From: Phycisphaerae bacterium
GTDB lineage: Bacteria > Planctomycetota > Phycisphaerae > Sedimentisphaerales > Anaerobacaceae
Reading direction: 5' to 3'
DNA length: 35,056 nt
Assembly (NCBI GenBank): GCA_030619925.1
Contig: JAUXAL010000045.1
Coordinates: 1 to 35,056 of the forward strand
Within the stretch, counting starts at the first letter, position 1; each line of letters starts with the position of its first letter. Under the pieces are notes generated by a model that saw only the letters and a list, made by a program, of their open reading frames with translations, searched no databases and had not been told where the DNA came from. The translations under genes and the position numbers were made by a program. Shown here one piece after another: positions 1-8,703 of this stretch.

Positions 1-693
1 GCTCTGTCTAAAATTGGCTTTTTGAGCCTTAAATTCTCTTAAAACCACCTTCTTGTTATCAAAAAGTCGGTTACAATAACGAAGCTCACTCTCAATCCCA
101 TCCACTTCTAAAAACGCTGCTCATTTTGCAGAAGTCTTAAAATTGTTAATATTTGACGGGTCGCCACGTGCGCACCGTTATCGGCTTAGCCTTATTTTGA
201 GAAAATTCTGCTGATTGAAATCCATTTTGACTCTCTCCTCCAGAAAACTCAAGAGGCGTTAGCGCGTATTCAGAGTAGATTATCAAGTGTAGAAACGACG
301 TGTCTGCGCTATTCTTTCATAAGAATAGTCTGCCCGATTGAAACAAGTCTGTCAACAGGAAATTTCCATAAATGAGATTTTTTTGCAGGAACAGCGAATT
401 GGGCCTGAAAATCAGGATTTGTTTCTCCCCATCACCGCACCCAAGCCCCGTTAGAAGTCCACACAGGGTCTGACACCTTACTTCTAACGGGGCAAGCCGA
501 GCAGTGGTCTCTTGGTTTCTTATTGTTGTTATTCTGCTTCGATGAGAAACGTTGATTTTTTTGCAAGAGTTATGCAAAAGATTAAAACTTTAAGTTCTAA
601 ACTTAAAATTAGTATATAGCCCAGTTAACATTTTGTGGCAAAGTCCCGCCAATTTTTCAACCTGCTTCACGAGATAATTTCAAATTTCAAATT
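1..693. other. Left edge, no convincing gene
   Basis: No reading frame here has a family signature or a good ribosome site. The only long frame (minus, 317-577) runs through a palindromic element and has no recognisable domain, so it is left out. The stretch holds an 8-bp-stem hairpin at 309-328 (CTATTCTT / AAGAATAG) without a T-tract, one palindromic element (445-493), and a short tandem run of 'atttcaa' near 677-699 just downstream of the transporter operon. The operon's terminator is not obvious. Confidence 0.6.
445..493. repeat. Palindromic element, CCCGTTAGAAGT family (copy 1)
   Basis: A perfect 14-bp inverted repeat, GCCCCGTTAGAAGT at 445-458 and ACTTCTAACGGGGC at 480-493, surrounds a 21-bp centre. 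CAAGC occurs on both sides (442-446 and 493-497), which may be a short target duplication. The same ends recur at 1728-1784, 6528-6592, 16603-16707 and, in part, at 11902 and 18391. Element plus one flank is 51 bp, a multiple of three. Confidence 0.8.
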
Positions 694-1671
694 TCAAATC
701 AACTGCCAGCAAGCCACAAAGTGCCCCTTATAATTGCTTTTTTCCTTCAACATCGGCGTCTGCTCTAAACAATCGCCCGCTGCCAAAGGACATCTGGGGC
801 CAAAAGCGCAGCCGGTCGGCGGATTCAAGGCGCTCGGCACTTCGCCTCCCAATATGGTTCTCTGACCACGCTGGGACTGCTCGACCTGCGGAATTGCCGA
901 TATAAGCGCACGCGTGTAAGGATGCAGAGGGTTTCGATACAGCTCTTCGGCCGCGGCCCGCTCTACTATCCTGCCCATATACATAACCGCCACGACGTCA
1001 CAAAAAAACTCCACCACGGCCAGATCGTGTGCGATAAATAAGAATGTAAGCCCAAGTTCTTCCTGCAAATCTTTCAGCAAATTCAGAATCTGCGATTGAA
1101 TCGAAACATCAAGTGCGCTGACCGGCTCATCGCAAATAATCAGTTTCGGCTCCAGCGCCAGGGCTCTTGCGACTCCGATTCGCTGCCGCTGCCCGCCGGA
1201 GAACTCGTGCGGATAACGGTTTATATGCCCGGGCGACAGCCCCACCTTTGAAAGCAATACCGCAACCTGCTCAAAATAAGTGCCTCTGTGCCTCTGTGTT
1301 TTTTGAATCTTCAACGGCTCACCAATAATATTGCCGATGGTCATTCTTGGATTTAACGAGCTGTACGGGTCCTGAAAAATAAGGCTGATCCGGCTGCGAA
1401 GCCGGCGCAAATCCTCCCTGTCAGCTGACAGAACATCGGTCTGCTCGAAGACCACTTTCCCCGCCGTTGCCGGTACTAATCGAACTATACTTCTGGCAAC
1501 GGTCGTCTTCCCACAGCCGCTCTCGCCCACCAGACCCAGAGTCCGCCCTTTTTCGATACCGAAACTTATCCCGTCAACTGCTTTGACCTGCCCAATGGTT
1601 CGCCGCAGCAGACCTTTCTTTATAGGATAGTACGTCTTTAAGTTGTCAACGGCTAACAATTCGTCGCTCAT
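694..1671 (-). CDS. Peptide ABC transporter ATP-binding protein (DppF/OppF type)
   Basis: Cytoplasmic ATPase subunit, 325 residues, energising the peptide or nickel-type importer encoded just upstream. Visible motifs are Walker [10 protein letters not shown], the Q-loop region [13 protein letters not shown], signature FSGGQRQR, Walker B LIICDEP and switch His in AHD. The C-terminal oligopeptide-transporter extension carries the usual cysteine cluster (GCAFGPRCP ... C ... VACW). The ATG at 1671 is chosen because it overlaps the stop of the preceding ATPase as ATGA and follows AAAGGACAGGT. An upstream ATG at 1704 would only add 11 residues from inside the neighbour. Around residues 110-120 the segment [12 protein letters not shown] comes from a tandem 'tgcctctg' repeat (about 1284-1303), which looks like a small in-frame insertion. 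Substrate is not predictable from the sequence. Confidence 0.95.
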   Translation of the reverse strand: MSDELLAVDNLKTYYPIKKGLLRRTIGQVKAVDGISFGIEKGRTLGLVGESGCGKTTVARSIVRLVPATAGKVVFEQTDVLSADREDLRRLRSRISLIFQDPYSSLNPRMTIGNIIGEPLKIQKTQRHRGTYFEQVAVLLSKVGLSPGHINRYPHEFSGGQRQRIGVARALALEPKLIICDEPVSALDVSIQSQILNLLKDLQEELGLTFLFIAHDLAVVEFFCDVVAVMYMGRIVERAAAEELYRNPLHPYTRALISAIPQVEQSQRGQRTILGGEVPSALNPPTGCAFGPRCPLAAGDCLEQTPMLKEKSNYKGHFVACWQLI

Positions 1672-2735
1672 ACCTGTCCTTTCGCATACCAGCAGGCAAC
1701 GCACCGCCCCGGCCGGATTTGCCTCAGCCCGTTAGAAGTCCCTTTGTGGGTTTTACCTTGGTAAGCCGGTTTACTTCTAACGGGCCTCAGCTCCGGCTCG
1801 ACAGTCTGACATCTCTTATCATTGCAGCCTTTCGGGCAGCGAGGATGGAATTTACATCCCGCTGGAAAATCCAATGGCTCGGGAACACCGCCTGAGATTG
1901 TTGGCAGCCGCTGCCCACGAAAACCCAATCGCGGCAAAGACTTTAACAGCCCCCGGGTATAAGGATGTAAAGGTTCTTGAAAAAGTCTCCGGGTATCAGC
2001 CACCTCCACTATTTGCGATGCATACATCACAGCAACATTCTCAGCACGCTCAGCCACCACGCCCAAATCGTGCGTTATCAGCAGAATACTCATCCCGTTT
2101 TGTTTTTGCAGCTCGTCTAATAAATCCAGTATTTGTGCCTGAATTGTCACATCCAGCGCGGTAGTCGGCTCATCGGCTATGAGCAGCGCCGGCTCGCAGC
2201 TTGCCGCCATTGCTATCATAACCCGCTGCCGCATCCCTCCGGACATCTGATGTGGATATTCACGCGCCCGCTGTGCCGGGTCTGCAATACCTGCCTTTCG
2301 CAGCATCTCGACGGCATCCGCCCAGGCCTCTCTGCTGCTCTTTTTCTGATGCAGCCTGATGGCCTCGGCAATCTGGTTGCCCACCGTATATACCGGATTG
2401 AGACTTGTCATCGGCTCTTGAAAAATCATGGCGATTTTCCGCCCACGAACTCCCCGCATCTGGTTTTTGCTCAACGCCAACAGGTTCTTTCCCTCGAAAA
2501 CAACTTTACCGCCGACGATTTTGCCTTGTGGCGCCGGAACCAGTCGCATAATCGATAGCGCCGTAACACTCTTACCGCACCCACTTTCACCGACAAGTGC
2601 AAACGTCCTGCCTCTCTTTATCGAAAAGCCCACATCCTGCACCGCTTTGACTACGCCTTCTTCAGTGAAAAAGTGTGTCGAAAGATTCTCCACCGAAAGT
2701 AATGTCCCGTTATCACTCATACTTATTTTGGTCAT
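1668..2735 (-). CDS. Peptide ABC transporter ATP-binding protein (DppD/OppD type) with in-frame palindromic insertion
   Basis: Second ATPase of the importer, 355 residues from this start. Motifs are Walker [21 protein letters not shown], signature MSGGMRQR, Walker B LLIADEP and THD. The gene overlaps the permease gene upstream and the DppF-type gene downstream (ATGA). An internal ATG at 2720 ([13 protein letters not shown]) is an equally good start, since neither has a strong ribosome site. Near the C-terminus the family pattern EPELR...[11 protein letters not shown] is split by residues 318-338, encoded by a 57-bp palindromic element plus a 6-bp duplication of CTGAGG (Leu-Arg). The frame is kept, so the cysteine-containing tail is still made. 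Whether the extra 21 residues affect function is unknown. Confidence 0.95.
   Translation of the reverse strand: MTKISMSDNGTLLSVENLSTHFFTEEGVVKAVQDVGFSIKRGRTFALVGESGCGKSVTALSIMRLVPAPQGKIVGGKVVFEGKNLLALSKNQMRGVRGRKIAMIFQEPMTSLNPVYTVGNQIAEAIRLHQKKSSREAWADAVEMLRKAGIADPAQRAREYPHQMSGGMRQRVMIAMAASCEPALLIADEPTTALDVTIQAQILDLLDELQKQNGMSILLITHDLGVVAERAENVAVMYASQIVEVADTRRLFQEPLHPYTRGLLKSLPRLGFRGQRLPTISGGVPEPLDFPAGCKFHPRCPKGCNDKRCQTVEPELRPVRSKPAYQGKTHKGTSNGLRQIRPGRCVACWYAKGQV
1728..1784 (-). mobile_element. In-frame palindromic element (copy 2) inside the DppD-type gene
   Basis: The element is 57 bp with 12-bp perfect inverted ends, CCCGTTAGAAGT and ACTTCTAACGGG. On the plus strand it is flanked by CCTCAG at 1722-1727 and again at 1785-1790, a clean 6-bp direct repeat expected of a target-site duplication. 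The inserted length, 57+6=63 bp, is exactly 21 codons, and removing it restores the expected [12 protein letters not shown] junction. No internal gene, so it would have to be moved by something elsewhere. Confidence 0.88.
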
Positions 2736-3714
2736 TAGTCAGCTTCGGGTCGAGCGAGTCCCTCAGGGCATCGCCGAAGATATTCAGCGCCAACGAAAGC
2801 AGGAATATTGCCGCCGTAGCCGCCACCATTTGCCACCACACACCTCGCGAAAGCTCAATCCTGGCGTCATTTATCATCGCTCCCCAGCTTGGACGGTCCG
2901 CTTCCCCGAGACCTAAAAAACTCAGGATTACTTCCGCATGGATAAAGGCCACAAATCGCAGCGAAAAGTCGATAATCACGAGGTGGAAAACATTGGGTAG
3001 CAGATGCTTGAAGATTATCCGCCGCCGGCTGCACCCATAGCTCATCGCAGCCAGGACATATTCTCTGTCCTTGTGTTTGATAACCTCACCGCGAATCAGC
3101 CGGCAAATGCCGACCCAGCTCGTAAGGCCTATAGCTAAATAAACCGCCGTAATACCTGTAAGCTTATAACCAAGAAGACTCTTATCACGCAGCACGACCG
3201 CAAAAGCCAGTATCAGCAGAATATACGGGATTGAGCTTAAAGTTGAATAAATCCAGACTATTATCTCGTCGACAAAGCCCCGAAAATAACCTGCGACAGC
3301 CCCCAGAGGAACACCGATGGCGATACTGACCAGCGAAGCGCATAACACAACCGTTATCGATATTTTCGCCCCGTACAGTGTTTTTCGCAGAACCGACTGC
3401 CCGAATATATCGGTGCCTAATAAATTTGTTGAGCTGGGCGGCTCATAAGATTGGCCCACCTGTTCGGCCCATAGCATCGGCCCAACCCGCCACCCGCAAA
3501 GCTCCGCTAAATGGATAGACCCCGCAAGCAGAAAATATAATACTATTACAGCCGAGCAGACCATCGCCAGCTTATGCCTGCGAAGCCGCCTTAGACCGTC
3601 GGCCCACAGGCTCCGGCTCGACTGAGCTCGCCGAAGTCTGCCCTTTGGCACCGGCTGGGGAACCTCTTTCATTATCTGCTGATGTTCACTCAAGACAAAC
3701 CCTCGGGTCGGCAA
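2713..3714 (-). CDS. Peptide ABC transporter permease (DppC/OppC type)
   Basis: Inner-membrane permease of the importer, about 333 residues. It has an N-terminal membrane segment ([19 protein letters not shown]), the OppC-type periplasmic part with [22 protein letters not shown], five further hydrophobic segments and the EAA-loop sequence [25 protein letters not shown] that docks onto the ATPases. The start is uncertain. The ATG at 3714 overlaps the upstream permease by 29 bp; a TTG at 3693 after CCGAGGG would give a start 'LSEHQQ'; an ATG at 3672 also exists. The residues [11 protein letters not shown] near the start come from a stretch rich in 'ctccggctcga', a phrase repeated elsewhere in the operon. 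Confidence 0.93.
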   Translation of the reverse strand: MPTRGFVLSEHQQIMKEVPQPVPKGRLRRAQSSRSLWADGLRRLRRHKLAMVCSAVIVLYFLLAGSIHLAELCGWRVGPMLWAEQVGQSYEPPSSTNLLGTDIFGQSVLRKTLYGAKISITVVLCASLVSIAIGVPLGAVAGYFRGFVDEIIVWIYSTLSSIPYILLILAFAVVLRDKSLLGYKLTGITAVYLAIGLTSWVGICRLIRGEVIKHKDREYVLAAMSYGCSRRRIIFKHLLPNVFHLVIIDFSLRFVAFIHAEVILSFLGLGEADRPSWGAMINDARIELSRGVWWQMVAATAAIFLLSLALNIFGDALRDSLDPKLTNDQNKYE

Positions 3715-4624
3715 GTGAGTAACAAATATCTGTTATAAGGTTGAATACCACAAAAAGTATCGCGCTTATATAAGTCATTGCACTGATAACAAAATAGTCA
3801 CGTGAGCCGATTGCCTCGACCATCAGATAGCCCAGCCCCGGAATACCAAAAAACCTCTCAAGCAGCAGTGACCCCAGGAACAAAAACGGTATCGCCAAAA
3901 CTACCCGCGTAATAATTGGTATCATTGCATTTTTCAAAACGTGTTTGAACAGCACACGTCTGGTGGTAAGGCCTTTCGCAAAAGCCGTCCGAACGTAGTC
4001 GCTTCGCATCTCATCGAGCATAACTGTTCGGTAGAACCGTATATTGCCTCCCAGACCCGCTGCGGTACCAATCAGCACAGGCAAAGCTACATTCTGGGCC
4101 ATCGTCAAATCCGGCGAAAAGAATACGGGGAACAGCCCCCACTTGTATGCGAGAAAGTACTGGCCGAAAAGAATAAAACTAAGATACGGAATACTCATCC
4201 CCGCAACGCAGATGACCACCGCCGAAACGTCCCACACCGAACCACGAACAAACGCTATGACGAGCGATAGGCTTATCGAAATAATAACCACTCCAAAGAA
4301 CATCGGCACCGTCAGCGCCAGAGAAGGCCCCACTCCTCTCTTGATTTTATCAATGATAAGCTCGCGGTCGCGGGCTCTGCCGAAGTCAAATGTCAGAGCA
4401 TTCTTGAAGTGGTTTATAAATTGGCTGTCCCAGGAAAGAAACAAAGGCTTGTTGAGACCGTACTGCTCACGGATTTCTTCAATTGTCTCAGCCGTGGCGC
4501 CCTTGCCGGCTATTTCAATGGATATATCTCCACCGACCAAAGTAAACAGCACGAAGGTCAGCAGCAGCACGCCGAATACAATCGGTATTGTATATAGAAG
4601 CCGCCTTATTATATATGCTGTCAT
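3686..4624 (-). CDS. Peptide ABC transporter permease (DppB/OppB type)
   Basis: First permease of the importer, 312 residues. It starts with MTAYIIRRLLYTIPIVFGVLLLTF, typical of DppB/OppB, followed by the family periplasmic stretch ending EQYGLNKPLF, and has the EAA-loop SDYVRTAFAKGLTTRRVLFKH. The C-terminus, [14 protein letters not shown], is also standard (Y..xDPR). It lies 110 bp downstream of the binding-protein gene and overlaps the DppC-type gene, so all five genes are likely one transcript. The 110-bp gap contains an inverted 'cttcgcag/ctgcgaag' cluster around 4671-4700. Confidence 0.95.
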   Translation of the reverse strand: MTAYIIRRLLYTIPIVFGVLLLTFVLFTLVGGDISIEIAGKGATAETIEEIREQYGLNKPLFLSWDSQFINHFKNALTFDFGRARDRELIIDKIKRGVGPSLALTVPMFFGVVIISISLSLVIAFVRGSVWDVSAVVICVAGMSIPYLSFILFGQYFLAYKWGLFPVFFSPDLTMAQNVALPVLIGTAAGLGGNIRFYRTVMLDEMRSDYVRTAFAKGLTTRRVLFKHVLKNAMIPIITRVVLAIPFLFLGSLLLERFFGIPGLGYLMVEAIGSRDYFVISAMTYISAILFVVFNLITDICYSLADPRVCLE

Positions 4625-4733
4625 TTATTGAGCTTTGCGTTACGAAAGAAACCAGGGTGGCACCCTCTCGTGCTTCGCAGCGAAGCGCTGCTTCGCAGAG
4701 TAGTACAAACTTGTTTGGGGGTGCTGAAAATCT

Positions 4734-6614
4734 TTAATTTTTATACGCTGTGCGTTTGGCCATATCGATTCTACGGTACTTACTCAACCCGTATGCGAAA
4801 GCGTGCTGCTTGTAATTCTTATACCAGTCGTGGTGCAGCACATACGCGACCCGATGGTTTAACAAAGCCGCGGGGCAATCTTCCAGCGCGATAAGTTCCA
4901 TTCTTTGATAAAGCCGGCGTCGTTCGCCGCTGTCGGGCAATACTTGTGCTTTTTCATATAGTCTGTCAAAGTCAGGATTGGAGTAGTTGAATTTATTTCG
5001 CCCGGGCGTCTGATATTTGCTGTAGAACATCGACAAAAAATCTTGTGCATCGGGTATGCTTGCACTGGTACCGGAGCTGAACATCTGCGCGCTTTTGGTG
5101 TTTACCCTCTCCTGATAAGTAGGACGGTCCATATATTGCATTTCGACTTCGAGCCCGACAGTATCTAAGTTACGTTTGAGGAATTGGCCGAATTGACGGT
5201 ACCACGTATCTGTGCCGGGCATAGCTATTTTGAGCCTGGGCAGTGTTCCGCCGTGAATTTTCTCGGCCTCTTTCAACAGCTCTTTCGCCTTTTCCGGGTC
5301 ATACCGGGTGTATCCTTTTTCTTTTATCCCGGGATTGTAAGAGGGCATTACAGGCGGTATAAGGCCGTGGGCAACCAGGTGCCGATTGTTGAAAAACAGC
5401 TCGATAAACTTCTCGCGGTCGATAGCGTAGCTTATTGCCCGGCGAAGCGGCTTGTTCCTGCTCAGAACATCATCCGCCATGTTAAAGCCAACCCAGTAGG
5501 TTGACGGGTCCCTAAAGGTTTTCAGGCGTATGTTGCGCTGCTTCATTTCAGGTGTCAGTTCTCCAGTCCCCGTCATAACCTCATCGAAGCTGTCTTTGGG
5601 AATTACGGTGGCATCGACTTTGCCCTGCAAAAATAAAAGCCAGGCCGGCTGGCGCTCGTTGATTATGGTCCAGAGGACTCTATCGGCAAAAGGTATGGGT
5701 TTTCCGGCATCATCCAGATAGCCGGCTTCGGCGTCGCCGTCCTCGCCTTCGCTCGGGTATAGTTCGCCCCTGAAGGCCGGGTTGCGAACAAGCTCGATAT
5801 AGCTGCCGCGCCGCCAGACATTGAGCTTAAACGGCCCGGTACCTACGGGATGGCTTATAATATCCTTGCCGTAATAATCGACCGCCTCTTTGGCTACGGG
5901 CGCTGTTGATATATCCGCCAGCGCCGTGCACAGTTGTGGCCAGTGGGCTTGGCCATCCTGCGGAGGTTTTTTGAGCTTGATAACAAGAGTGTAGTCATCG
6001 GGAGCTGTCAATCCTTCAACCTGCCGCGAATAATCGACATCCTCGGCACTGCTGCAGTTCTTGGTATACTCACGAAACTCATCGAGTCCGACAATCTTGT
6101 TATCAAAGATAGACCAGTTCTGGCTCAGATACTTGATGTCAGCTACTCTTTTCAGCGAGAAAACAAAATCCTCAGCCTTTAATTCCCTTCCCTTTCCGCC
6201 CGTGAAGCACCGGTCATCTTGAAAGTAAACACCCTTTTTGATTCTTATGGTATAGGTGAGCAGATCCTCGCTGATTTGCGGCATATCTTCAGCCAATAGA
6301 GGCACAAGCTCGTATGGCCGCTTGAGGAAGTGATATTGATACAGACTCTCGAAAATCTGGCTGCCAACAATAACAGAATAGACGTCGCGCATATTGCCGG
6401 GGTCGAGGCCTTTTATCCTGGTGTAAAGGACGTGACGCAGGACCATTTCGTTCGGTTCTTCAACTGATGCGGAACCGTCGCATCCAGCGACAATCAACAG
6501 TGATGTAGTAAATACAACGCTTATTAACCCCGTTAGAAATCTACCCTTTTTTTTTGCCAATCTTATTGCCCTCCGAGAAATTTCTAACGTGGCAAACTTT
6601 AGCGCAAAATTCAT
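4734..6614 (-). CDS. Peptide-type ABC transporter substrate-binding lipoprotein (SBP_bac_5)
   Basis: Exported binding protein of the importer, 626 residues from ATG 6614. It has a basic n-region (AKKKGRF), a hydrophobic core and a lipobox LIVAGC, so it is probably a lipoprotein. The body matches the DppA/OppA family: LDPGNMRDVYSVIVGSQIFESLY, then HPVGTGPFKL and LRRAISYAIDREKF. A palindromic element (6528-6592) overlaps codons 8-29. Within it GGAGGGCAATAAGA precedes a TTG at 6560, which would give a tidier 608-residue precursor beginning MAKKKGRF; this may be the true start. An ATG at 6749 is unlikely because it would put 45 unrelated residues, coming from another repeat, before the signal peptide. 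First gene of the operon. Confidence 0.93.
   Translation of the reverse strand: MNFALKFATLEISRRAIRLAKKKGRFLTGLISVVFTTSLLIVAGCDGSASVEEPNEMVLRHVLYTRIKGLDPGNMRDVYSVIVGSQIFESLYQYHFLKRPYELVPLLAEDMPQISEDLLTYTIRIKKGVYFQDDRCFTGGKGRELKAEDFVFSLKRVADIKYLSQNWSIFDNKIVGLDEFREYTKNCSSAEDVDYSRQVEGLTAPDDYTLVIKLKKPPQDGQAHWPQLCTALADISTAPVAKEAVDYYGKDIISHPVGTGPFKLNVWRRGSYIELVRNPAFRGELYPSEGEDGDAEAGYLDDAGKPIPFADRVLWTIINERQPAWLLFLQGKVDATVIPKDSFDEVMTGTGELTPEMKQRNIRLKTFRDPSTYWVGFNMADDVLSRNKPLRRAISYAIDREKFIELFFNNRHLVAHGLIPPVMPSYNPGIKEKGYTRYDPEKAKELLKEAEKIHGGTLPRLKIAMPGTDTWYRQFGQFLKRNLDTVGLEVEMQYMDRPTYQERVNTKSAQMFSSGTSASIPDAQDFLSMFYSKYQTPGRNKFNYSNPDFDRLYEKAQVLPDSGERRRLYQRMELIALEDCPAALLNHRVAYVLHHDWYKNYKQHAFAYGLSKYRRIDMAKRTAYKN
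6528..6592 (-). repeat. Palindromic element (copy 3) at the binding-protein start
   Basis: Left end CCCCGTTAGAAAT (6528-6540) pairs with the right end ATTTCTAACGTGG (6580-6592) with one mismatch, so the copy is slightly decayed. It lies across the signal-peptide-coding region of the substrate-binding gene and leaves the frame open. It also supplies a strong ribosome-site-like GGAGG and a possible TTG start. No clear flanking duplication is left. Confidence 0.75.
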
Positions 6615-6640
6615 TTGCCTTAGTGAACTAAAGTGAAAGT

Positions 6641-6728
6641 GTAGAAGCACGTTTGTCGTTCTCGAAACTCGTATCGAAGCTGGAAGCTGGAGGCTGGATG
6701 CTAAAAAAAACGAGTTTCGAGCTTCTAT
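6641..6728. repeat. Second inverted-repeat family (copy A)
   Basis: Outer arms TAGAAGC (6642-6648) and GCTTCTA (6721-6727) and inner perfect 11-bp arms TCGAAACTCGT (6662-6672) and ACGAGTTTCGA (6710-6720) bracket a purine-rich 'gctggaagctggaggctgg' middle. A diverged copy lies at 34986-35055 with the same order of parts. Unrelated in sequence to the CCCGTTAGAAGT family. Confidence 0.75.
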
Positions 6729-7077
6729 AGCAAGCATCGATACAAGCATCGAAAACCTTAAACGATGGTCATGAACATTTTAGGCACTTTAGTTCACTTT
6801 AGCCACTTCAGTAATCAATTATCAGTAATTAATCATCAATAATCAACTCTTTTTAGCGTTTCCAGCAGGCTGCACCAATGGCCGATGCGACTTTTGGCTT
6901 TTCCTTGTTGGATTTTGGGCCCAAAATGACAAGCCGGGTTTCGTTTGACGCCAATTGCGGCTTTGGGTATTATGGCTTTTTTGTAGCTAAATTAGGGTTG
7001 ACTGAAATCTCTATGTTTTCCAGTTGTATGCGGTAGATAGCTTAGGTGACAAAAAGATAGGCTCCTTGGGGGATGAC
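6729..7077. repeat. Intergenic stretch with degenerate short repeats
   Basis: No gene seen. It holds 'ttaggcactttagttcactttagcc' like sequence at about 6780-6804, an inverted relative of the motif at 6618-6640 and of 10290-10330, and an AT-rich run of 'atcaataatcaa' words at 6811-6847. Such word-like repeats recur at 8390-8410, 10250-10280 and 10440-10487. The last part carries the leader of the TPR gene, with GGGGGATGAC before the start codon. Confidence 0.5.
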
Positions 7078-8391
7078 ATGAAGTGGGTAATATTTATTAT
7101 TGTTGTTGTTATTGTAGTTGCCTTATCAGGGCTACAGATATGGAAGCTATATGTTCCTGAAAAAACTAAGCTAGCAAGATCTATTCAAATAGTTGTTTTC
7201 GTTCTTGGAGCTATTGTGGTGATTGCAGGAGTTATCAAGGAGAATCTGTTGTCTCCTCCTTCTGAGCAGTTGATTAACGAAGCAGTTCAAAAGGCAATTG
7301 AGAAGTACGCGGATCATAGCGCTGGGCTTCTACAGGGCAAACTTGACGACGCATACAGAGAAATTGGCCGGCTTAAGGAACAAAAAGAGTTGTTGGCAAA
7401 AGCAATTGGTCGCGCGGAGCATGTCGAACGAGTCCTTAAGGGTATACGAGAAAATGGCGATGTGACCCGATTACTAGAAGTCTTAATAGAGGATCGAGAC
7501 CGCAATAGAGAGGATTTGATTCAACGGAATCGTGAGATAGCTGCGGTTGCGTATTTAAGAGGTGACATTGATATTGCGATAGAGGCGGTTGGTGAGATAC
7601 TTAAAGAGTTACCGGATGATCTGTTCGCTCTTAATCAGAGGGGTCATATTCATAAGCTTCGGGGACAGTTGAAAGAGGCAGAGGATTGTTACAAGCGTGT
7701 ATTGCAATTGGGCCGTGATGCAAGTGAAGAGGAAGGACAGGCTGTGGCATTGGGCAATTTAGGGGTGACATACACAATTCGAGGTGAACTGGATAAGGCC
7801 GAGGAGATGTATAAAAAAGCGCTGGATATTAACGAAAAGCTTGGCCGTCTTAAGGGAGTTGCAGGAAATCACGGCAATTTAGGGCTGATTTATATGGATA
7901 AGGGTGAGCTGGATAAGGCCGAAGAGATGTATCTAAAATCGCTGGAGATTGCAGAAAAGCTTGGGCTAGAAGAGATAATAGCAAGTGGGTACGGCAATTT
8001 AGGGTCGATATACAGAATTCGAGGTGAGCTGGATAAGGCCGAAGAGATGTTGATAAAATCACTGGAGATTGAAAAGAAGCTTGGGCGTCTTGTGGGGATG
8101 GCGAGTGATTACGGCAATTTAGGGCTGGTATATAAAACGCGGGGTGAGCTGGATAAGGCCGAAGAGATGTATAAAAAGGCTCTGGAGATTAGCGAGCCCG
8201 GTGGAATGATGGAATTAACGGCAAATCAGTACGGCAATTTAGGGAATGTTTATGAGCAACGGGGGGATATTGGCAAGGCCAGGGAGTACTGGGAGAAGGC
8301 GGTGGAATTGTATAAAAGAATAGGTATGCCGCATATGGTAGAGAAGGTGGAGGGGTGGCTCGACGAGCTGAAGGACAAGAAGGGTAGTTAA
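7078..8391 (+). CDS. Membrane-anchored TPR protein
   Basis: Protein of 437 residues with two N-terminal membrane segments (KWVIFIIVVVIVVALSG and IQIVVFVLGAIVVIAGVI), a charged probably helical linker (about residues 65-160), then TPR units. The last five are 40-residue repeats of the form YGNLG.IY..RGELDKAEEMY.KALEI, of the kinesin-light-chain TPR type, which form a protein-binding superhelix. The start ATG at 7078 is preferred over 7024 since it follows GGGGGATGAC and begins right at the membrane segment. The repeats are nearly identical in DNA, so copy number may change easily. Partner unknown. It stands alone, divergent from the transporter operon. Confidence 0.9.
   Translation: MKWVIFIIVVVIVVALSGLQIWKLYVPEKTKLARSIQIVVFVLGAIVVIAGVIKENLLSPPSEQLINEAVQKAIEKYADHSAGLLQGKLDDAYREIGRLKEQKELLAKAIGRAEHVERVLKGIRENGDVTRLLEVLIEDRDRNREDLIQRNREIAAVAYLRGDIDIAIEAVGEILKELPDDLFALNQRGHIHKLRGQLKEAEDCYKRVLQLGRDASEEEGQAVALGNLGVTYTIRGELDKAEEMYKKALDINEKLGRLKGVAGNHGNLGLIYMDKGELDKAEEMYLKSLEIAEKLGLEEIIASGYGNLGSIYRIRGELDKAEEMLIKSLEIEKKLGRLVGMASDYGNLGLVYKTRGELDKAEEMYKKALEISEPGGMMELTANQYGNLGNVYEQRGDIGKAREYWEKAVELYKRIGMPHMVEKVEGWLDELKDKKGS
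7753..8352 (+). repeat. 120-bp tandem coding repeats
   Basis: The word GGCAATTTAGG recurs at 7753, 7873, 7993, 8113 and 8233, exactly 120 bp apart. Long identical stretches such as GAGCTGGATAAGGCCGA accompany it, which points to recent unequal exchange inside the TPR gene. The last unit is more diverged. Confidence 0.9.
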
Positions 8392-8570
8392 TTGGTTAAT
8401 TAGTGAGTTAGAACTTAAAATTTAAAGATGAAAATGTAAAACCAACTGTTCAAGAAAACAATCAGTAAAACTGCAATTATTGTTATGCGTACAACCCCGC
8501 AACTGGCTCCTGCATATCCTCAAAGCTAATATCGGCGTGCATGTTTCCTGCCGAACAACGGTTTTTGCTG
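8392..8570. other. Intergenic stretch downstream of TPR gene
   Basis: Begins with 'ttaattggttaattag' word repeats and contains no supported gene. The longer frames across 8422-8908 on both strands overlap the small RNA signals described next and show no protein family. Confidence 0.5.
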
Positions 8571-8641
8571 GCAATAAAAAAGCCCCTGCTTTAAGCTTTT
8601 CGGAGGAAAAAGGAAATGAGCAGGGGCATTGTCCAAATGAC
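8571..8641 (-). ncRNA. Candidate small RNA A (hairpin-only, C-rich loop)
   Basis: On the minus strand a near-consensus promoter (8648-8676) is followed by about 14 nt of leader and then a hairpin GCCCCTGCT (8627-8619) / AGCAGGGGC (8590-8582) ending in TTTTTT, a standard intrinsic terminator. The 28-nt loop is pyrimidine-rich and contains TTTCCTCC, complementary to Shine-Dalgarno sequences. The expected transcript is only about 65 nt with no reading frame. A sister unit with the same promoter and stem but another loop lies directly upstream. Function by pairing to ribosome sites is inference. Confidence 0.65.
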
Positions 8642-8647
8642 AGCATT

Positions 8648-8676
8648 ATTATAGACCTTTTTGTTAGCGCGGTCAA
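8648..8676 (-). promoter_or_regulatory. Sigma70-type promoter of small RNA A
   Basis: Minus strand: TTGACC (8676-8671), 17-bp spacer, TATAAT (8653-8648). The block of about 46 bp around it is nearly the same as that at 8775-8803. Confidence 0.75.
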
Positions 8677-8703
8677 GAAAAAACAAAAGAAGTGAAGATT
8701 ATG

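Noticed and set aside
317-577. 86-codon minus-strand frame
   Set aside because: It crosses a palindromic element, has no ribosome site and no family signature.
7753-8352. Regular repeats that might suggest a CRISPR array
   Set aside because: Spacing of 120 bp with no unique spacers, in frame with a TPR protein. No CRISPR array is present in the window.
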